Assembly (NCBI GenBank): GCA_964420325.1
Contig: CAYQSU010000008.1
Coordinates: 1-64,000 of the forward strand
Direction of reading: 5' to 3'
From: CAYQSU01 sp964420325
GTDB lineage: Bacteria > Pseudomonadota > Alphaproteobacteria > Rhodospirillales > Defluviicoccaceae
Length of the DNA: 64,000 nt
Part shown: piece after piece, positions 33,592-42,838 of the stretch
Layout: every line of letters begins with the position of its first letter
Position numbering within the stretch: position 1 is the stretch's first letter
Notes under the pieces: model-generated
The model's database searches: none
Told to the model about the DNA's origin: nothing
Seen by the model: only the letters and a program-made list of their open reading frames with translations
Made by a program: the position numbers and the translations under genes

Positions 33592-34413
33592 ATGAGCACA
33601 GCGCACGCGGGCGTCTATCGCCTTCCCGTGGAGATCCGCAAGGTCGAGGTGGACCGTTCGGGCCACTGGCTGGCGGCGGGCTGGCGGGAATTCCTCAAGG
33701 CTCCCGGCATCAGCCTCACCTATGGAGGCGCCTTCGCGGGCTTGAGCTTTCTTCTCGTCTTCGGTCTGATTGCCGCCGGTCTCGGGTCGCTGGTGCTGCC
33801 GCTCGCCGGCGGCTTCGTGCTGCTCGCGCCGATCCTCGTCGTCGGACTTTACGACGTCAGCCGACGCATAGAGCGGCTGGAGCGCGTGACCCTGGGCCGC
33901 GTCTTTCATGCCTATCGCGAAAACCTCGGGCAGCTGTCGGCAATGGGTGTCGTGCTGTTAATCGTCTGGTTCGTCTGGGTCGAGGTCGCCATCGTCCTCT
34001 TCGCGATCTTCTTCGGCCACGCGCCGCCGCCGTTTCACCGGTTCGTCGAGGAAATCCTCTTCTCCTATCAAGGCGCCGCTCTGCTGATCGTCGGCACCGT
34101 CATTGGAGCCGGGTTCGCCACCACCGTCTTCGCCATCACCGCGGTGTCGATCCCGCTGATCTTCGACCGGCCCATCGACGTGGTGACGGCGATCGCGACC
34201 AGCATCCTTGCGGTTCGCACCAACTGGCGGGTGATGTTCGGCTGGGCGGCGATGATCGCCGTGATCACCGCCTGCGGAATCGTCACGTTCGGCATCGGCC
34301 TGGCGGTGGCACTACCGGTCTTGGCATACGCTACTTGGCACTGTTATCGCGATCTCATCGGTGCCAATCTGCCCGCCGCTGCCGAAAACGCCGGTTTCGG
34401 CGCCGGCATCTGA
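33592..34413 (+). CDS. DUF2189 multi-helix membrane protein
   Basis: 273 aa from ATG 33592 after GGGAGG. Six hydrophobic helices; the N-terminal cytoplasmic segment (LPVEIRKVEVDRSGHWLAAGWREFLKAP) and YDVSRRIERLERVTLG are DUF2189 marks. No known activity. It follows the oxidase operon by 60 bp on the same strand and may belong to the same transcript. Confidence 0.87.
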   Translation: MSTAHAGVYRLPVEIRKVEVDRSGHWLAAGWREFLKAPGISLTYGGAFAGLSFLLVFGLIAAGLGSLVLPLAGGFVLLAPILVVGLYDVSRRIERLERVTLGRVFHAYRENLGQLSAMGVVLLIVWFVWVEVAIVLFAIFFGHAPPPFHRFVEEILFSYQGAALLIVGTVIGAGFATTVFAITAVSIPLIFDRPIDVVTAIATSILAVRTNWRVMFGWAAMIAVITACGIVTFGIGLAVALPVLAYATWHCYRDLIGANLPAAAENAGFGAGI

Positions 34414-34434
34414 CGACGCGGCGATCCACCGACG

Positions 34435-36117
34435 TCAGCGCCGGCGGTCGAGGTGGGCGTAGGCCGGCGACGTGCGCAGGCGGGGATCCTCGATCGGTCC
34501 GCCGACGGTGAAGTGGTAGAGATCCTGCCAGCCGCCCTCGGGGTCCAGGCCGAGCAGCGCATGCAAGAGATCGTCGAAGAAGCAGCCGATACCGGTGCCG
34601 CGGACGCCGAGTGCCTCGGCCTCGAGGTAGAGAACCTGGCCGACGATCCCGGTCTCCCAGTAGAGGCGCCGGTAGGCCCATGGGCCTTCGGTCTGCAAGG
34701 TCCGACCGAGGTCGGCGATCATGCCAAGAGAGAAGGCACCGTCGCCGGCGATGTCTTGCGTGCAGGATATGGTGGCGGCGGCGTCCCGCAGATCGGCGCC
34801 CGGCATCAAGGCGTAGAGCGGCAAGCTGGTGCCGTCGACGCCGCTCCAGGCCAAGTGATCGGCGCGGCACGCGGCCCGGAACTCGGCGAGGCGGGCGGGA
34901 TTGCGGGCAAGCAGGTAGAGACCAGGATCGAGGCTCGCCACGCGATGAACGAATACCGCGAGTAGGACGGCCGGCGCATACGGGAACGCGTCCCACGGCG
35001 GCCGGTCCCGCCGAGGCATGGTGCGTGAGAGTACACGCAGGAATGCCGCCTTCGAGAGGCCGGTCTCGCCATCCATGGCGACGGCGCTCCGGCGCCGGCG
35101 GATGATCGCGACGGCCTCCGCGGGCGGCAAGGTCGCCAGCTCTGGCTGGGCGGGAGGCGGCTCGGGGACCTCCCAGGGCAAAGCGTCTTCGAGCCGAGGC
35201 TTCTCCGTCGCGCCGCTTACCGCGGCGATTGCGGGCCAGGGCACGTGCTCGCGGCTCAAGCGGTTGGCGCGACCGGACCAGGTCGCCCCGGAGAGGGTGT
35301 GCGCGAGATCGAGCGAAAGGCAGAAGCCGTGAAGATCGCGGCCCGCGACGTCGACGACGAAGATGCAGTCGGGATGCTCAGGCTCGGCGTCCGCGAAATC
35401 GGCGGCGCGATCGAGGCCGAAGAGGGCGGCGATCTCGCCGTCGGCCGGCTCGGCCGCGACCCTCAGACTCCAGCCGAGAACGCGCGCGGCGAAGCGGAGC
35501 GCGGCGAAGGCGTGGCCGGCGTCGTGCTGGCAGTAGCGGAAGGCGCGCTCGCCGTACTTCCAGGCCTCGCGCCAGTGGATCGAGGAGAGCGCCGCGAGGA
35601 AGCGATCTCGCCCCAGGCGTCGGGCGAGGACTTGGGCGTCCGCCGGCTCCAGCCCGACACGCCGTTCGAGCGCGTGCGCGTGCGGCGCGTAGTGGTGGAC
35701 GCCGGCGTCGAGCGCGGGCGACAGCGGGGCGGGCAGCAGCACGTATCCCTCGGTCGGATGCAGGTTGCCGCTCGACGGATTGTTGCGGAGCGCCCACCGA
35801 CTCGTTCCGAACTCCTTCCACGCGCTGAGCCCGAGGCCGAGTTCTAGGAACAGACCGAGCGAGTCGGGGCTCAGGCCGATCGGGTCGGGCGAGGCAGGCG
35901 CATAAAGCCGGTCATAGGCGCACGGACTAAGGGCCTCGGTCAGCGGAAGCGGCGTGACCGGGGCGCCCGCGAAGCGGCGGAACGGATCGGGCTGGTTCGC
36001 CCAGTCGAGACCACCCGGCCCGGGAGCGAACCGGCGCGGATGATGCTTGCTCAGCGCATGATAGCCGAGCACGGCAGCGATCGACGACCGGCGCGCCGGC
36101 GTCGAAGAGTGATCCAT
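34435..36117 (-). CDS. SagB-type tandem nitroreductase-like protein
   Basis: 560 aa from the ATG at 36117; a GTG at 36150 with an upstream AGGGAC would add 11 aa. Two nitroreductase/SagB-like FMN domains in a row: the first with ALRNNPSSGNLHPTEGYVLLP and the Cys-bearing FRYCQHDAGHAFAALRFAA, the second from about aa 350 with RRRRSAVAMDG, the SCTQDIAGDGAFSLGM segment and GVRGTGIGCFFDD. SagB enzymes oxidise azolines to azoles in RiPP synthesis, but no cyclodehydratase or precursor gene is beside it. Standalone relatives are common and uncharacterised. Convergent with the DUF2189 gene. Confidence 0.82.
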   Translation of the reverse strand: MDHSSTPARRSSIAAVLGYHALSKHHPRRFAPGPGGLDWANQPDPFRRFAGAPVTPLPLTEALSPCAYDRLYAPASPDPIGLSPDSLGLFLELGLGLSAWKEFGTSRWALRNNPSSGNLHPTEGYVLLPAPLSPALDAGVHHYAPHAHALERRVGLEPADAQVLARRLGRDRFLAALSSIHWREAWKYGERAFRYCQHDAGHAFAALRFAARVLGWSLRVAAEPADGEIAALFGLDRAADFADAEPEHPDCIFVVDVAGRDLHGFCLSLDLAHTLSGATWSGRANRLSREHVPWPAIAAVSGATEKPRLEDALPWEVPEPPPAQPELATLPPAEAVAIIRRRRSAVAMDGETGLSKAAFLRVLSRTMPRRDRPPWDAFPYAPAVLLAVFVHRVASLDPGLYLLARNPARLAEFRAACRADHLAWSGVDGTSLPLYALMPGADLRDAAATISCTQDIAGDGAFSLGMIADLGRTLQTEGPWAYRRLYWETGIVGQVLYLEAEALGVRGTGIGCFFDDLLHALLGLDPEGGWQDLYHFTVGGPIEDPRLRTSPAYAHLDRRR

Positions 36118-36156
36118 GTCGCCCGACTGGGACGCTAGCGGGACCTTCACCTGTCC

Positions 36157-37206
36157 CTACGTCCGACCCATCCAGAAGGGCTCGGCGGCGCAAAAGGCCC
36201 TCCAGACGTCGCCGACGTCACGCGCGTCGTTCCCGCGCCGGTCATGGCAGCCGATGACCACGCCCGCGGCAAACGCCAGCCGGAGCCGCTTTCTGTCGCC
36301 CGCGCGCTCGATGAGACCGGCCATCAGCTTGCGGGCGACCTCGAGGTCGTTGGCTTGGCCGAGGCCGTCCTGGAGGTCCCTGACTGCGTCGAGAAAGGCT
36401 GCGACCGGCCGTTTCGGGTAGAGCGAGCCGAAAAACTCGACGGCATAGCGCGCCTTCTTTCCCTGAATGCGCAGTTTGTGGCGTTCCTTCGCCGACAACA
36501 CCTCGAACCGTTCGCCCCGTTCGCGCACCGAACGGTACTGCGCCGACAGCATCCTTGATGCCAGTTCAATGGCCGGAGCGAGGAGGCCCAAGCGCTCCTC
36601 GCCGGTGGCCTCTTCTTGCCACCACCCGCGCTCCGTGACCCAGTCCTCGATCCACGACTTCAGCGCCGCGTAGCGCTCGCTCTCGATCGCCAGTCGCGCC
36701 TGCCTGTAACCGAAATCACGCTCGCGGCAGGCGAGGCGACGCAGAAGCGCGACGTCCCTGTCGTTGGCGGCGGGATCGGCCTCAGCCGGCAGGACCTCGG
36801 AGAGAAACACGTCCCAGTCCCGGGCCGGCCCAAGGGCAGTGATCAGCCACTTCAACTCCCCGTCCACGTGGGATCGCTGCGGCGCCGGCAGCAACGCGTC
36901 GAACAAGCCAAGCCGCGAGCGCAAACGCCGCGCCGCGACCCGCATCTGGTGGACGCCCTCCTCGTGGGCGCGGTCAAGCACGCAGGTCTCGTTCCCGATT
37001 ACATGGTCGAGGAAATTGCGAACTGCCTCGGCAAGCGCCTCTTCGGCCGTCGAGGCCGGTCCCAAGACTAAGGGCGCGGCCTTCCGCCATGGCGCGCCGA
37101 CGCCCGCACTGGTCACCGCGCCAACCTGACGGTCGGACTTAACCACGCTTCGGAGAGGATCCTCCGCGTCCCGCATGTGTTGCCTCACAGCCCTCCGGCC
37201 AGACAT
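36157..37206 (-). CDS. CHAD domain protein
   Basis: 349 aa; an alternative start is the ATG at 37176. A CHAD (conserved histidine alpha-helical) domain fills most of the length: HEEGVHQMRVAARRLRSRLGLF, ELKWLITALGPARDWDVFL, and later ERHKLRIQGKKARYAVEFF. CHAD domains bind inorganic polyphosphate through the conserved His, Arg and Lys residues. The CYTH domain often fused to them is absent. It is upstream of the SagB-type gene on the same strand. Confidence 0.9.
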   Translation of the reverse strand: MSGRRAVRQHMRDAEDPLRSVVKSDRQVGAVTSAGVGAPWRKAAPLVLGPASTAEEALAEAVRNFLDHVIGNETCVLDRAHEEGVHQMRVAARRLRSRLGLFDALLPAPQRSHVDGELKWLITALGPARDWDVFLSEVLPAEADPAANDRDVALLRRLACRERDFGYRQARLAIESERYAALKSWIEDWVTERGWWQEEATGEERLGLLAPAIELASRMLSAQYRSVRERGERFEVLSAKERHKLRIQGKKARYAVEFFGSLYPKRPVAAFLDAVRDLQDGLGQANDLEVARKLMAGLIERAGDRKRLRLAFAAGVVIGCHDRRGNDARDVGDVWRAFCAAEPFWMGRT

Positions 37207-37430
37207 GTACGATCGCGCCGGTTCCGCGGATCATATGACTGGCCAGGGAGGCCCTTTATCTCTCGCCCGTTGGCACGTGAACTACCCAACCGGGTGGGGC
37301 AGCCCGCACGATGGCACACTTGTCGATCCGAGTCCACGGCCCGCGACGGCGACGTGCGAACATCCTTGGTTCTTTCGTTGCTTCGCCTGCCGTGTTTGCC
37401 GGCGCCAAGAAATGCAGGCATATTCGGGCC

Positions 37431-39185
37431 ATGACCGGCCCCCGAGACGATCTGTCGACCGCCGATGCGACGCAAGCCATCCGCGACCATGTGGAGCTGC
37501 TGGCGGCCATGGGTCGGGATTTCGCCGGTTCGCGGGACATCGAGCAGACGCTGCGCCGGGGCCTCGCGCGCATCACGGATCATCTTTCGGCCGAGGGCGG
37601 GGCGCTGTTCCTGCTCGACGAGAGCGGCGAGACGCTGACCTGCACGACCTGCGTCGGCGCCACCAACATCGAAGGCCTGACGCTGCGGAGCGAGCGCGGC
37701 ATCGTCGGCCGCAGCGTCAAGAACAACAGGGGCGAGCTCGTTCGAGACGTCGCGAGCGATCCTGCCTTCTTCGGCGGCGTCGACGAGAAGACCGGCTTCC
37801 GGACCAAGTCCATCGTGTGCGCGCCGATGAGCGTCAGGGACGAGTGCATCGGTGCGATCGAGCTCGTCAACAAGAAGGGTGCCGATCCCCGCTTCGGTCG
37901 TGAGGATCTGCGCATTCTCGAGACGATGGCGTCGTCGGCTGCGCTGGCGATCCTCAACGCGCATATGGCCGAGGCGCTAGTGGAGCAGGAACGCGTGCGG
38001 CGGGAACTCGAACTCGCCGCTGAGATCCAACGCAGCCTGTTGCCCACCGCGGAAGACGAAGCGTTCCCGGTCCATGGCGTCAATCTGCCGGCGAGGATGG
38101 TCTCCGGCGACTTCTATGACTTCTTCACCCTTGCCGACGGCCGCATCTGTTTCAATCTCGGCGACGTCTCCGGCAAGGCCATGAACGCGGCATTGCTGAT
38201 GGCCAAGACGGCGAGCCTCTACCGCTGCCTCGGCAAGACCATTCATCGGCCGGGCCGGCTCTTGGCACGGATCAACACCGAGATCTTCGAGACCGCGACG
38301 CGGGGCATGTTCGTCACCATGGTCGGCGGCATCTACGACCCGGCGACCGGCCGGGTCCAGCTCTCCAACGCCGGTCACGAACCGCCCTTGCTGCACCGCG
38401 CCGACGGCACGTTCCAGGCGTTTCCGGCCGAGGCTGCGCCGCTCGGCGTGCTGCCGACGCCCGCGGCCGAAGCCTCCCTGCCCGAGATCACTGTCGACGT
38501 TGGCGGCGGCACGCTCTACGTTTTCACTGACGGAGTGACCGAGGGGTTCTTGGGAGACGGGGCGACACTCGGTGCCGAGGGGCTGATGCGGATCATTCGC
38601 GATACGAGCGACCGACCGGCGCCCAAGAGGCTCAGGGCGGTGACCGACTTGTTCCTCTCGGGCGGCCGCTCGCTGCGCGACGACATCACCATGCTCGCCA
38701 TCGACGACGCCGGGCCGGCGAAGGAGCGGTCGCGCTCGCCCGGGAGCCCCGGCGGCGAAGCGGCCGACACGGACACCGAGGAGCTCGTCGAGCTCACCGT
38801 GCCGGCGCGGGCCGACCGGCTGCGCCTGATCCGCCACGTCATCTCGCTGACCGCGGCCCAGTGCGGCTGCGGCGAGGCCGCTGCGGGCGACCTCATGCTG
38901 GCGGTGGACGAGGCGTGCCAGAACGTCATTCGCCACGCCTACCACGGCGATCCAAACGGCGTCATCGTCGTCAGGGTCTATCGCGAAGGAAGAAAGCTCG
39001 TCGTGCTGCTCAGGGATTTTGCCGAGCCGGTTGACGTCGCCAGGATCAAGCCCAGGGATCTCGCCGATATCCGACCCGGCGGTCTCGGCACCCACTTCAT
39101 CCGCGAGTGTCTTGACGAGGCGGTGTTCCTGCCGCCGCCGCCCGACGGCGGCAATTTGATGAAGATGGTCAAGAAGATCAGGTGA
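37431..39185 (+). CDS. GAF / PP2C phosphatase / HATPase partner-switching regulator
   Basis: 584 aa from ATG 37431. Three parts: a GAF domain (about aa 30-180; GALFLLDESGETLTC, IVGRSVKNN, CAPMSVRDECIGAIELVNKK), a SpoIIE/RsbU-type PP2C phosphatase (about aa 215-425; LPARMVSGDFYDFF, NLGDVSGKAMNAALLMA, LYVFTDGVTEG), and an RsbW-like HATPase kinase (about aa 455-584; VDEACQNVIRHAYHG, GGLGTHFIRECLDE). One protein thus carries both the phosphatase and the kinase that would act on a STAS partner. The stop overlaps the next frame, a STAS gene, which is the obvious substrate. An MCE transport operon follows at once. Confidence 0.93.
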   Translation: MTGPRDDLSTADATQAIRDHVELLAAMGRDFAGSRDIEQTLRRGLARITDHLSAEGGALFLLDESGETLTCTTCVGATNIEGLTLRSERGIVGRSVKNNRGELVRDVASDPAFFGGVDEKTGFRTKSIVCAPMSVRDECIGAIELVNKKGADPRFGREDLRILETMASSAALAILNAHMAEALVEQERVRRELELAAEIQRSLLPTAEDEAFPVHGVNLPARMVSGDFYDFFTLADGRICFNLGDVSGKAMNAALLMAKTASLYRCLGKTIHRPGRLLARINTEIFETATRGMFVTMVGGIYDPATGRVQLSNAGHEPPLLHRADGTFQAFPAEAAPLGVLPTPAAEASLPEITVDVGGGTLYVFTDGVTEGFLGDGATLGAEGLMRIIRDTSDRPAPKRLRAVTDLFLSGGRSLRDDITMLAIDDAGPAKERSRSPGSPGGEAADTDTEELVELTVPARADRLRLIRHVISLTAAQCGCGEAAAGDLMLAVDEACQNVIRHAYHGDPNGVIVVRVYREGRKLVVLLRDFAEPVDVARIKPRDLADIRPGGLGTHFIRECLDEAVFLPPPPDGGNLMKMVKKIR

Positions 39186-39193
39186 GCGCCGGA

Positions 39194-39526
39194 ATGAAGC
39201 ACGAACTGCGAGAGGAAGGGGAAGGCATCGTCATCACCTTCGAGGGCGATGTCGATCTGCAGAGCTCGCCCCAGGCGCGCAAGGTTCTTCTCGATGCCGT
39301 GGGGCGCGGCCGGCCGGTGGTCGTTGATCTCTCGCGGGTCGGGTATATCGACAGCTCCGGAATTGCCTCCCTAGTCGAGGCTCTGCAGCGCTCACGCCAA
39401 AAGGGCGGCCGGTTCATGCTGGCCTCGGTCAGCGACGCGGCGCTTCGCGTCCTCCAGCTGGCACGCCTTGACAAGGTGTTCACGATCTGTCCGAGCCTCG
39501 AGGACGCTCTCTCCCGCAGCGGTTAA
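39194..39526 (+). CDS. STAS-domain anti-sigma factor antagonist
   Basis: 110 aa from ATG 39194 behind AGGTGAG; a GTG at 39182 overlapping the previous stop is possible. SpoIIAA-like fold: EGIVITFEGDVDLQSSPQARKVL, then YIDSSGIASLVEAL, where the second Ser is the usual phosphorylation site. It should be phosphorylated by the HATPase and dephosphorylated by the PP2C domain of the preceding protein. It lies 8 bp before mlaE; MlaB of the E. coli Mla complex is also a STAS protein, so it may act on the transporter instead of a sigma system. Confidence 0.93.
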   Translation: MKHELREEGEGIVITFEGDVDLQSSPQARKVLLDAVGRGRPVVVDLSRVGYIDSSGIASLVEALQRSRQKGGRFMLASVSDAALRVLQLARLDKVFTICPSLEDALSRSG

Positions 39527-39534
39527 GGGATCGC

Positions 39535-40350
39535 ATGTCTCTCGTCTCCTCACGCGTTCCCGCCATCCGCATCCTGGACCGGGTGGGGCGTTTCACGGTC
39601 CGCGGGCTGGAGGAGATCGGCATGTGCGCGACCTGCGTCATCGAATGCCTCTACTGGCTGGTCGCGGGTCCAAAACAGGGCCAACCGGTGCGCACGGGCG
39701 CGGTGTTTCAACAGATGATGGAGATCGGCATCCGAGCCGTTCCCATCATCGCCGTGCTCGCCGGGACGATCGGCGTGATGCTGGCCATCCAAGGCATCTA
39801 CACGCTGCGCACCTTCGGCGCTGAATCGCGGGTGACCTTGGGCATCGCGCTGTCGATGACGCGCGAGTTCGCGCCTCTCATCACCGGCATCCTGGTCGCC
39901 GGCCGCTCGGGATCGGCGCTGGCGGCGCGCCTGGGGACGATGAAAATCAATCAGGAGATCGACGCGCTCAGGGTCATGGGCATCAATCCGATGCGCTTTC
40001 TGGTTGCCCCGGCGCTGTTCGCCTGCCTGATCATGGTGCCGTCGCTGACCTTCTTCAGCAGCGTGGTCGGCATCCTCGCGGCGGGTCTCTACGTCGGCGG
40101 CGAGCTCGGCATCAGTCTGGCCGCGTATGCGGACGAAATCTTAGACATTCTGTCCGAAAACGACATCATGCACGGCCTCGGCAAGAGCGCTATCTTCGCC
40201 GTGCTGATCGCCGCCATCGGGGTCGTCAATGGCGCGCTGGTGACGGGAGGCGCCGAAGGGGTGGGGCGCTACACGACGCGGGCGGTGGTCCAGTCGATCG
40301 CCGCGATCGTCGTCACGGATATGCTGTTCGTCTTCGTGCTGACGCGCTGA
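39535..40350 (+). CDS. mlaE: MlaE-type ABC permease of an MCE system
   Basis: 271 aa. Five to six membrane helices with the MlaE (YrbE) marks: FQQMMEIGIRAVPIIAVLAGTIGVMLAIQ, GRSGSALAARLGTMKINQEIDALRVMGINP and FTFFSS-like VPSLTFFSSVVG. It forms the inner-membrane channel of a lipid transporter between inner and outer membranes. Gene order permease, ATPase, MCE protein and lipoprotein is standard. Confidence 0.95.
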   Translation: MSLVSSRVPAIRILDRVGRFTVRGLEEIGMCATCVIECLYWLVAGPKQGQPVRTGAVFQQMMEIGIRAVPIIAVLAGTIGVMLAIQGIYTLRTFGAESRVTLGIALSMTREFAPLITGILVAGRSGSALAARLGTMKINQEIDALRVMGINPMRFLVAPALFACLIMVPSLTFFSSVVGILAAGLYVGGELGISLAAYADEILDILSENDIMHGLGKSAIFAVLIAAIGVVNGALVTGGAEGVGRYTTRAVVQSIAAIVVTDMLFVFVLTR

Positions 40351-40351
40351 C

Positions 40352-41185
40352 ATGACAGGACCGGAGCGCTCACCAACCGCCGACAAGGTGATCGAGATCG
40401 AGGATCTCGTTGCCTACTACGGATCGCGGATGGTGCTGAGAGGCGTCAGCCTCGACGTCTACGACGGCGAGATCATGGTCATCATGGGCAGCAGCGGCTC
40501 CGGCAAGAGCACGCTGCTTCGCCACATGCTCGGGCTTGAGACCATGGCGTCGGGTTCGGTCAGGTTGCTCGGGCTCAGCGTTGCAGAAGCCAGCGCCAAG
40601 GCGATGGCGACGCTGAGACGGCGCATCGGCGTCGCCTTCCAAGGGGGCGCGTTGTTCAGCTCGATGACGGTCGCCGAAAACATCATGCTGCCGCTCGTCG
40701 AGCACACCGACCTCGACCCGACGACGATGCGGATCATGGCGCGGCTCAAGCTCGAGGTCGTCGGCCTCGCCGGCTACGAGCACCTGATGCCGGCCGAGCT
40801 GTCGGGGGGCATGACCAAGAGGGCGGCGTTCGCCCGCGCCATCATCATGGATCCGAGAATCCTGTTCTGCGACGAGCCGTCGGCCGGCCTCGACCCGGCG
40901 GTATCTGCGGCGATCGACAATCTGATCCTGAGGCTGCGCGAGGCCATGCGGATGACCATCGTCGTCGTCACCCACGATCTCGACAGTGCCTTCCGCATCG
41001 CCGACCGCATCACCGTGCTCGATGCCGGCGAGATCCTGCTTACCGGCACGGTCGACGAGGTCCGCCGTCACCCGAGCCCGCGCATCCAGAACCTTCTCAA
41101 CCGTCGCCCCCAGGACGACATTCTCGATCCCGAGGACTACCTCGAACGCTTGACCGGCACCCCCTATCGAGCGTCGGTGATCTGA
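40352..41185 (+). CDS. mlaF: MlaF-type ABC ATPase of an MCE system
   Basis: 277 aa. Walker A MGSSGSGKSTLLRHMLGL, signature LSGGMTKRAAFARAI, Walker B PRILFCDEPSAGLDP and the switch His in VVTHDLDSAFRIADR. It drives the lipid transporter with MlaE. Starts 1 bp after the mlaE stop. The C-terminus (NLLNRRPQDDILDPEDYLERLTG) extends past the usual ATPase core. Confidence 0.96.
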   Translation: MTGPERSPTADKVIEIEDLVAYYGSRMVLRGVSLDVYDGEIMVIMGSSGSGKSTLLRHMLGLETMASGSVRLLGLSVAEASAKAMATLRRRIGVAFQGGALFSSMTVAENIMLPLVEHTDLDPTTMRIMARLKLEVVGLAGYEHLMPAELSGGMTKRAAFARAIIMDPRILFCDEPSAGLDPAVSAAIDNLILRLREAMRMTIVVVTHDLDSAFRIADRITVLDAGEILLTGTVDEVRRHPSPRIQNLLNRRPQDDILDPEDYLERLTGTPYRASVI

Positions 41186-41198
41186 TCGGCGGCGGCGG

Positions 41199-42215
41199 AT
41201 GAACGGCAGCAGAGCGAATTACGTCATCGTCGGCGGGTTTGTCCTCGCCATGATCGTCGGCCTCATCGTTACCCTCGCCTGGGTGACCGGCTGGACCCGT
41301 CAAACCGACCGGTACGTCACGGTCTTTCGCAACGTTACCGGCATTACCCACGGCACCAAGGTGCTTTACGAGGGCTTTCCGGTCGGACGGGTCATCGACC
41401 TGCGACGCCTGAGCCCGGGCGAAACCGAGGCCCTGATCGGCAGCGAAGGCATGAAAGCCGCCACCCTGTTTCGCGTCGATCTGGAAGTAAAGAAAGGCTG
41501 GCCGATCGCCGATCAAAGCGAGGCCGAGATCGTCGCCCCGGGGCTGCTTGCCGCCGTGTCCGTCAACATCGCCGAACGCCCTCCAGCGCTGAGCTATCGG
41601 CAGACATCGCTCGACGGTACCAGAGTCATCGTCGGCCGGGACGCCGAGACGATCTGGCGCAAGGCGGAGACGCTCGTCGATACCTTGAAGCCTCTGGCGA
41701 CCGCGGTCGAGAATACTCTCACACAGCGCATCGATCCGACGTTCGCGGAGCTTCTCGACCTTGCCGCTTATCTCAGGGAACGGCTGCCGCCGATTGTCGC
41801 TGGGGTCGAGCAGTTCACGGAGACGGTCAACGAGACGGCAAAGTCGCTGGGGGCAACGGCGGACGATCTGAGGCTCGTCCTTCGCCAGGAGAACCGAGAT
41901 CACGTCGACCGCCTGCTGGCCAACCTGGACCGGGCGTCGTCCGATCTCACCCGCCTGACGGCGAAGACGGATCACCTGGTGACGTCGCTTTCTGCCATGG
42001 TCGATGCCAACCGCGCCGACATCGACCAGTCGATCTCCAGCCTGCGCTACGTTCTCGGCGCGCTCGCCCGCGACATCGATTCGATCAACCGCAACATCGA
42101 AGGGACCGCCCGCAACATGAACGAGTTCAGCCGCCAGATCCGCCAGAACCCGGGGCGGCTGCTCGGAGGCACGACCGCGAGCGAGCCCGCGCACAGGCGC
42201 GCGGGAGAGCGGTAG
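41199..42215 (+). CDS. MCE-domain (MlaD-like) substrate-binding protein
   Basis: 338 aa. One N-terminal membrane helix (YVIVGGFVLAMIVGLIVTLAWV), then an MCE domain at about aa 38-130 with VTVFRNVTGITHGTKVLYEGFPVGRVIDL, followed by a long helical, coiled-coil-like tail (SLGATADDLRLVLRQENRDHVDRLLANL). It would form the periplasmic ring carrying lipid. It is longer than E. coli MlaD (about 180 aa), as in the LinM/PqiB-like alphaproteobacterial type. Confidence 0.94.
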   Translation: MNGSRANYVIVGGFVLAMIVGLIVTLAWVTGWTRQTDRYVTVFRNVTGITHGTKVLYEGFPVGRVIDLRRLSPGETEALIGSEGMKAATLFRVDLEVKKGWPIADQSEAEIVAPGLLAAVSVNIAERPPALSYRQTSLDGTRVIVGRDAETIWRKAETLVDTLKPLATAVENTLTQRIDPTFAELLDLAAYLRERLPPIVAGVEQFTETVNETAKSLGATADDLRLVLRQENRDHVDRLLANLDRASSDLTRLTAKTDHLVTSLSAMVDANRADIDQSISSLRYVLGALARDIDSINRNIEGTARNMNEFSRQIRQNPGRLLGGTTASEPAHRRAGER

Positions 42216-42219
42216 GTCG

Positions 42220-42822
42220 ATGCCCCGGGGTCTGCAGACGGTGCTGGCGGCGGCAGGGCTCGCGCTGGCCGCGGCGTGCGCCCAGCCGCCGGTGCCGCCC
42301 GACCGCTTCTATCGCGTCGTCGTCGACGCGCCTGACTCGCCACCCGCCGCACGGGCCCCGCTCTCGGGCAACCTGGTCGTGGAGCGCCCGGCCGCCGACG
42401 GTCTGCTCGCCGGGCGGCCGATCATCTACGCGGCGAGCCACCGGCCGAACGAGCTTCAGGAGTACAACTACGACTTCTGGGCCAAGCCGCCATCGCTGAT
42501 GATCCGCGACGCGCTCGCACGCTGTCTCGAGCGGGCGCACGTGGCGGAGCGCGTCGTGACCGAGGAGACGCGGGTCGATGCCGACCATGCGCTTGTCGGC
42601 AGGCTGGAGCGGCTCGATCACATCGTCGGCGCATCGAGCGTGTCCCGATTGGAGCTCAGACTCGGCCTGCGCGACAACGTCACCGGCAGGCTTCTGTTGT
42701 GGAAGACCTACGAGGCCGAGGCGGCGCTCGCTGACGACAGCATCGGCGCCGCCATCGACGGCTTCAATGCCGCGTTCGCCGAGGTGTGTCTGCGGCTTGT
42801 GGACGATATCGCCGGCCTGTGA
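42220..42822 (+). CDS. ABC-type transport auxiliary lipoprotein (PqiC/LinL-like)
   Basis: 200 aa. Lipoprotein signal MPRGLQTVLAAAGLALAAAC with the lipidated Cys at aa 20. The mature domain has FYRVVVDAP, LVVERPAADGLLAGRPIIY, and ELQEYNYDFWAKPPSLMIRDAL, characteristic of this auxiliary family. It completes the MCE operon, likely in the outer membrane. It ends convergent with the CBS gene, 16 bp apart. Confidence 0.92.
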   Translation: MPRGLQTVLAAAGLALAAACAQPPVPPDRFYRVVVDAPDSPPAARAPLSGNLVVERPAADGLLAGRPIIYAASHRPNELQEYNYDFWAKPPSLMIRDALARCLERAHVAERVVTEETRVDADHALVGRLERLDHIVGASSVSRLELRLGLRDNVTGRLLLWKTYEAEAALADDSIGAAIDGFNAAFAEVCLRLVDDIAGL

Positions 42823-42838
42823 TGGTCGCGGTCCGAAG

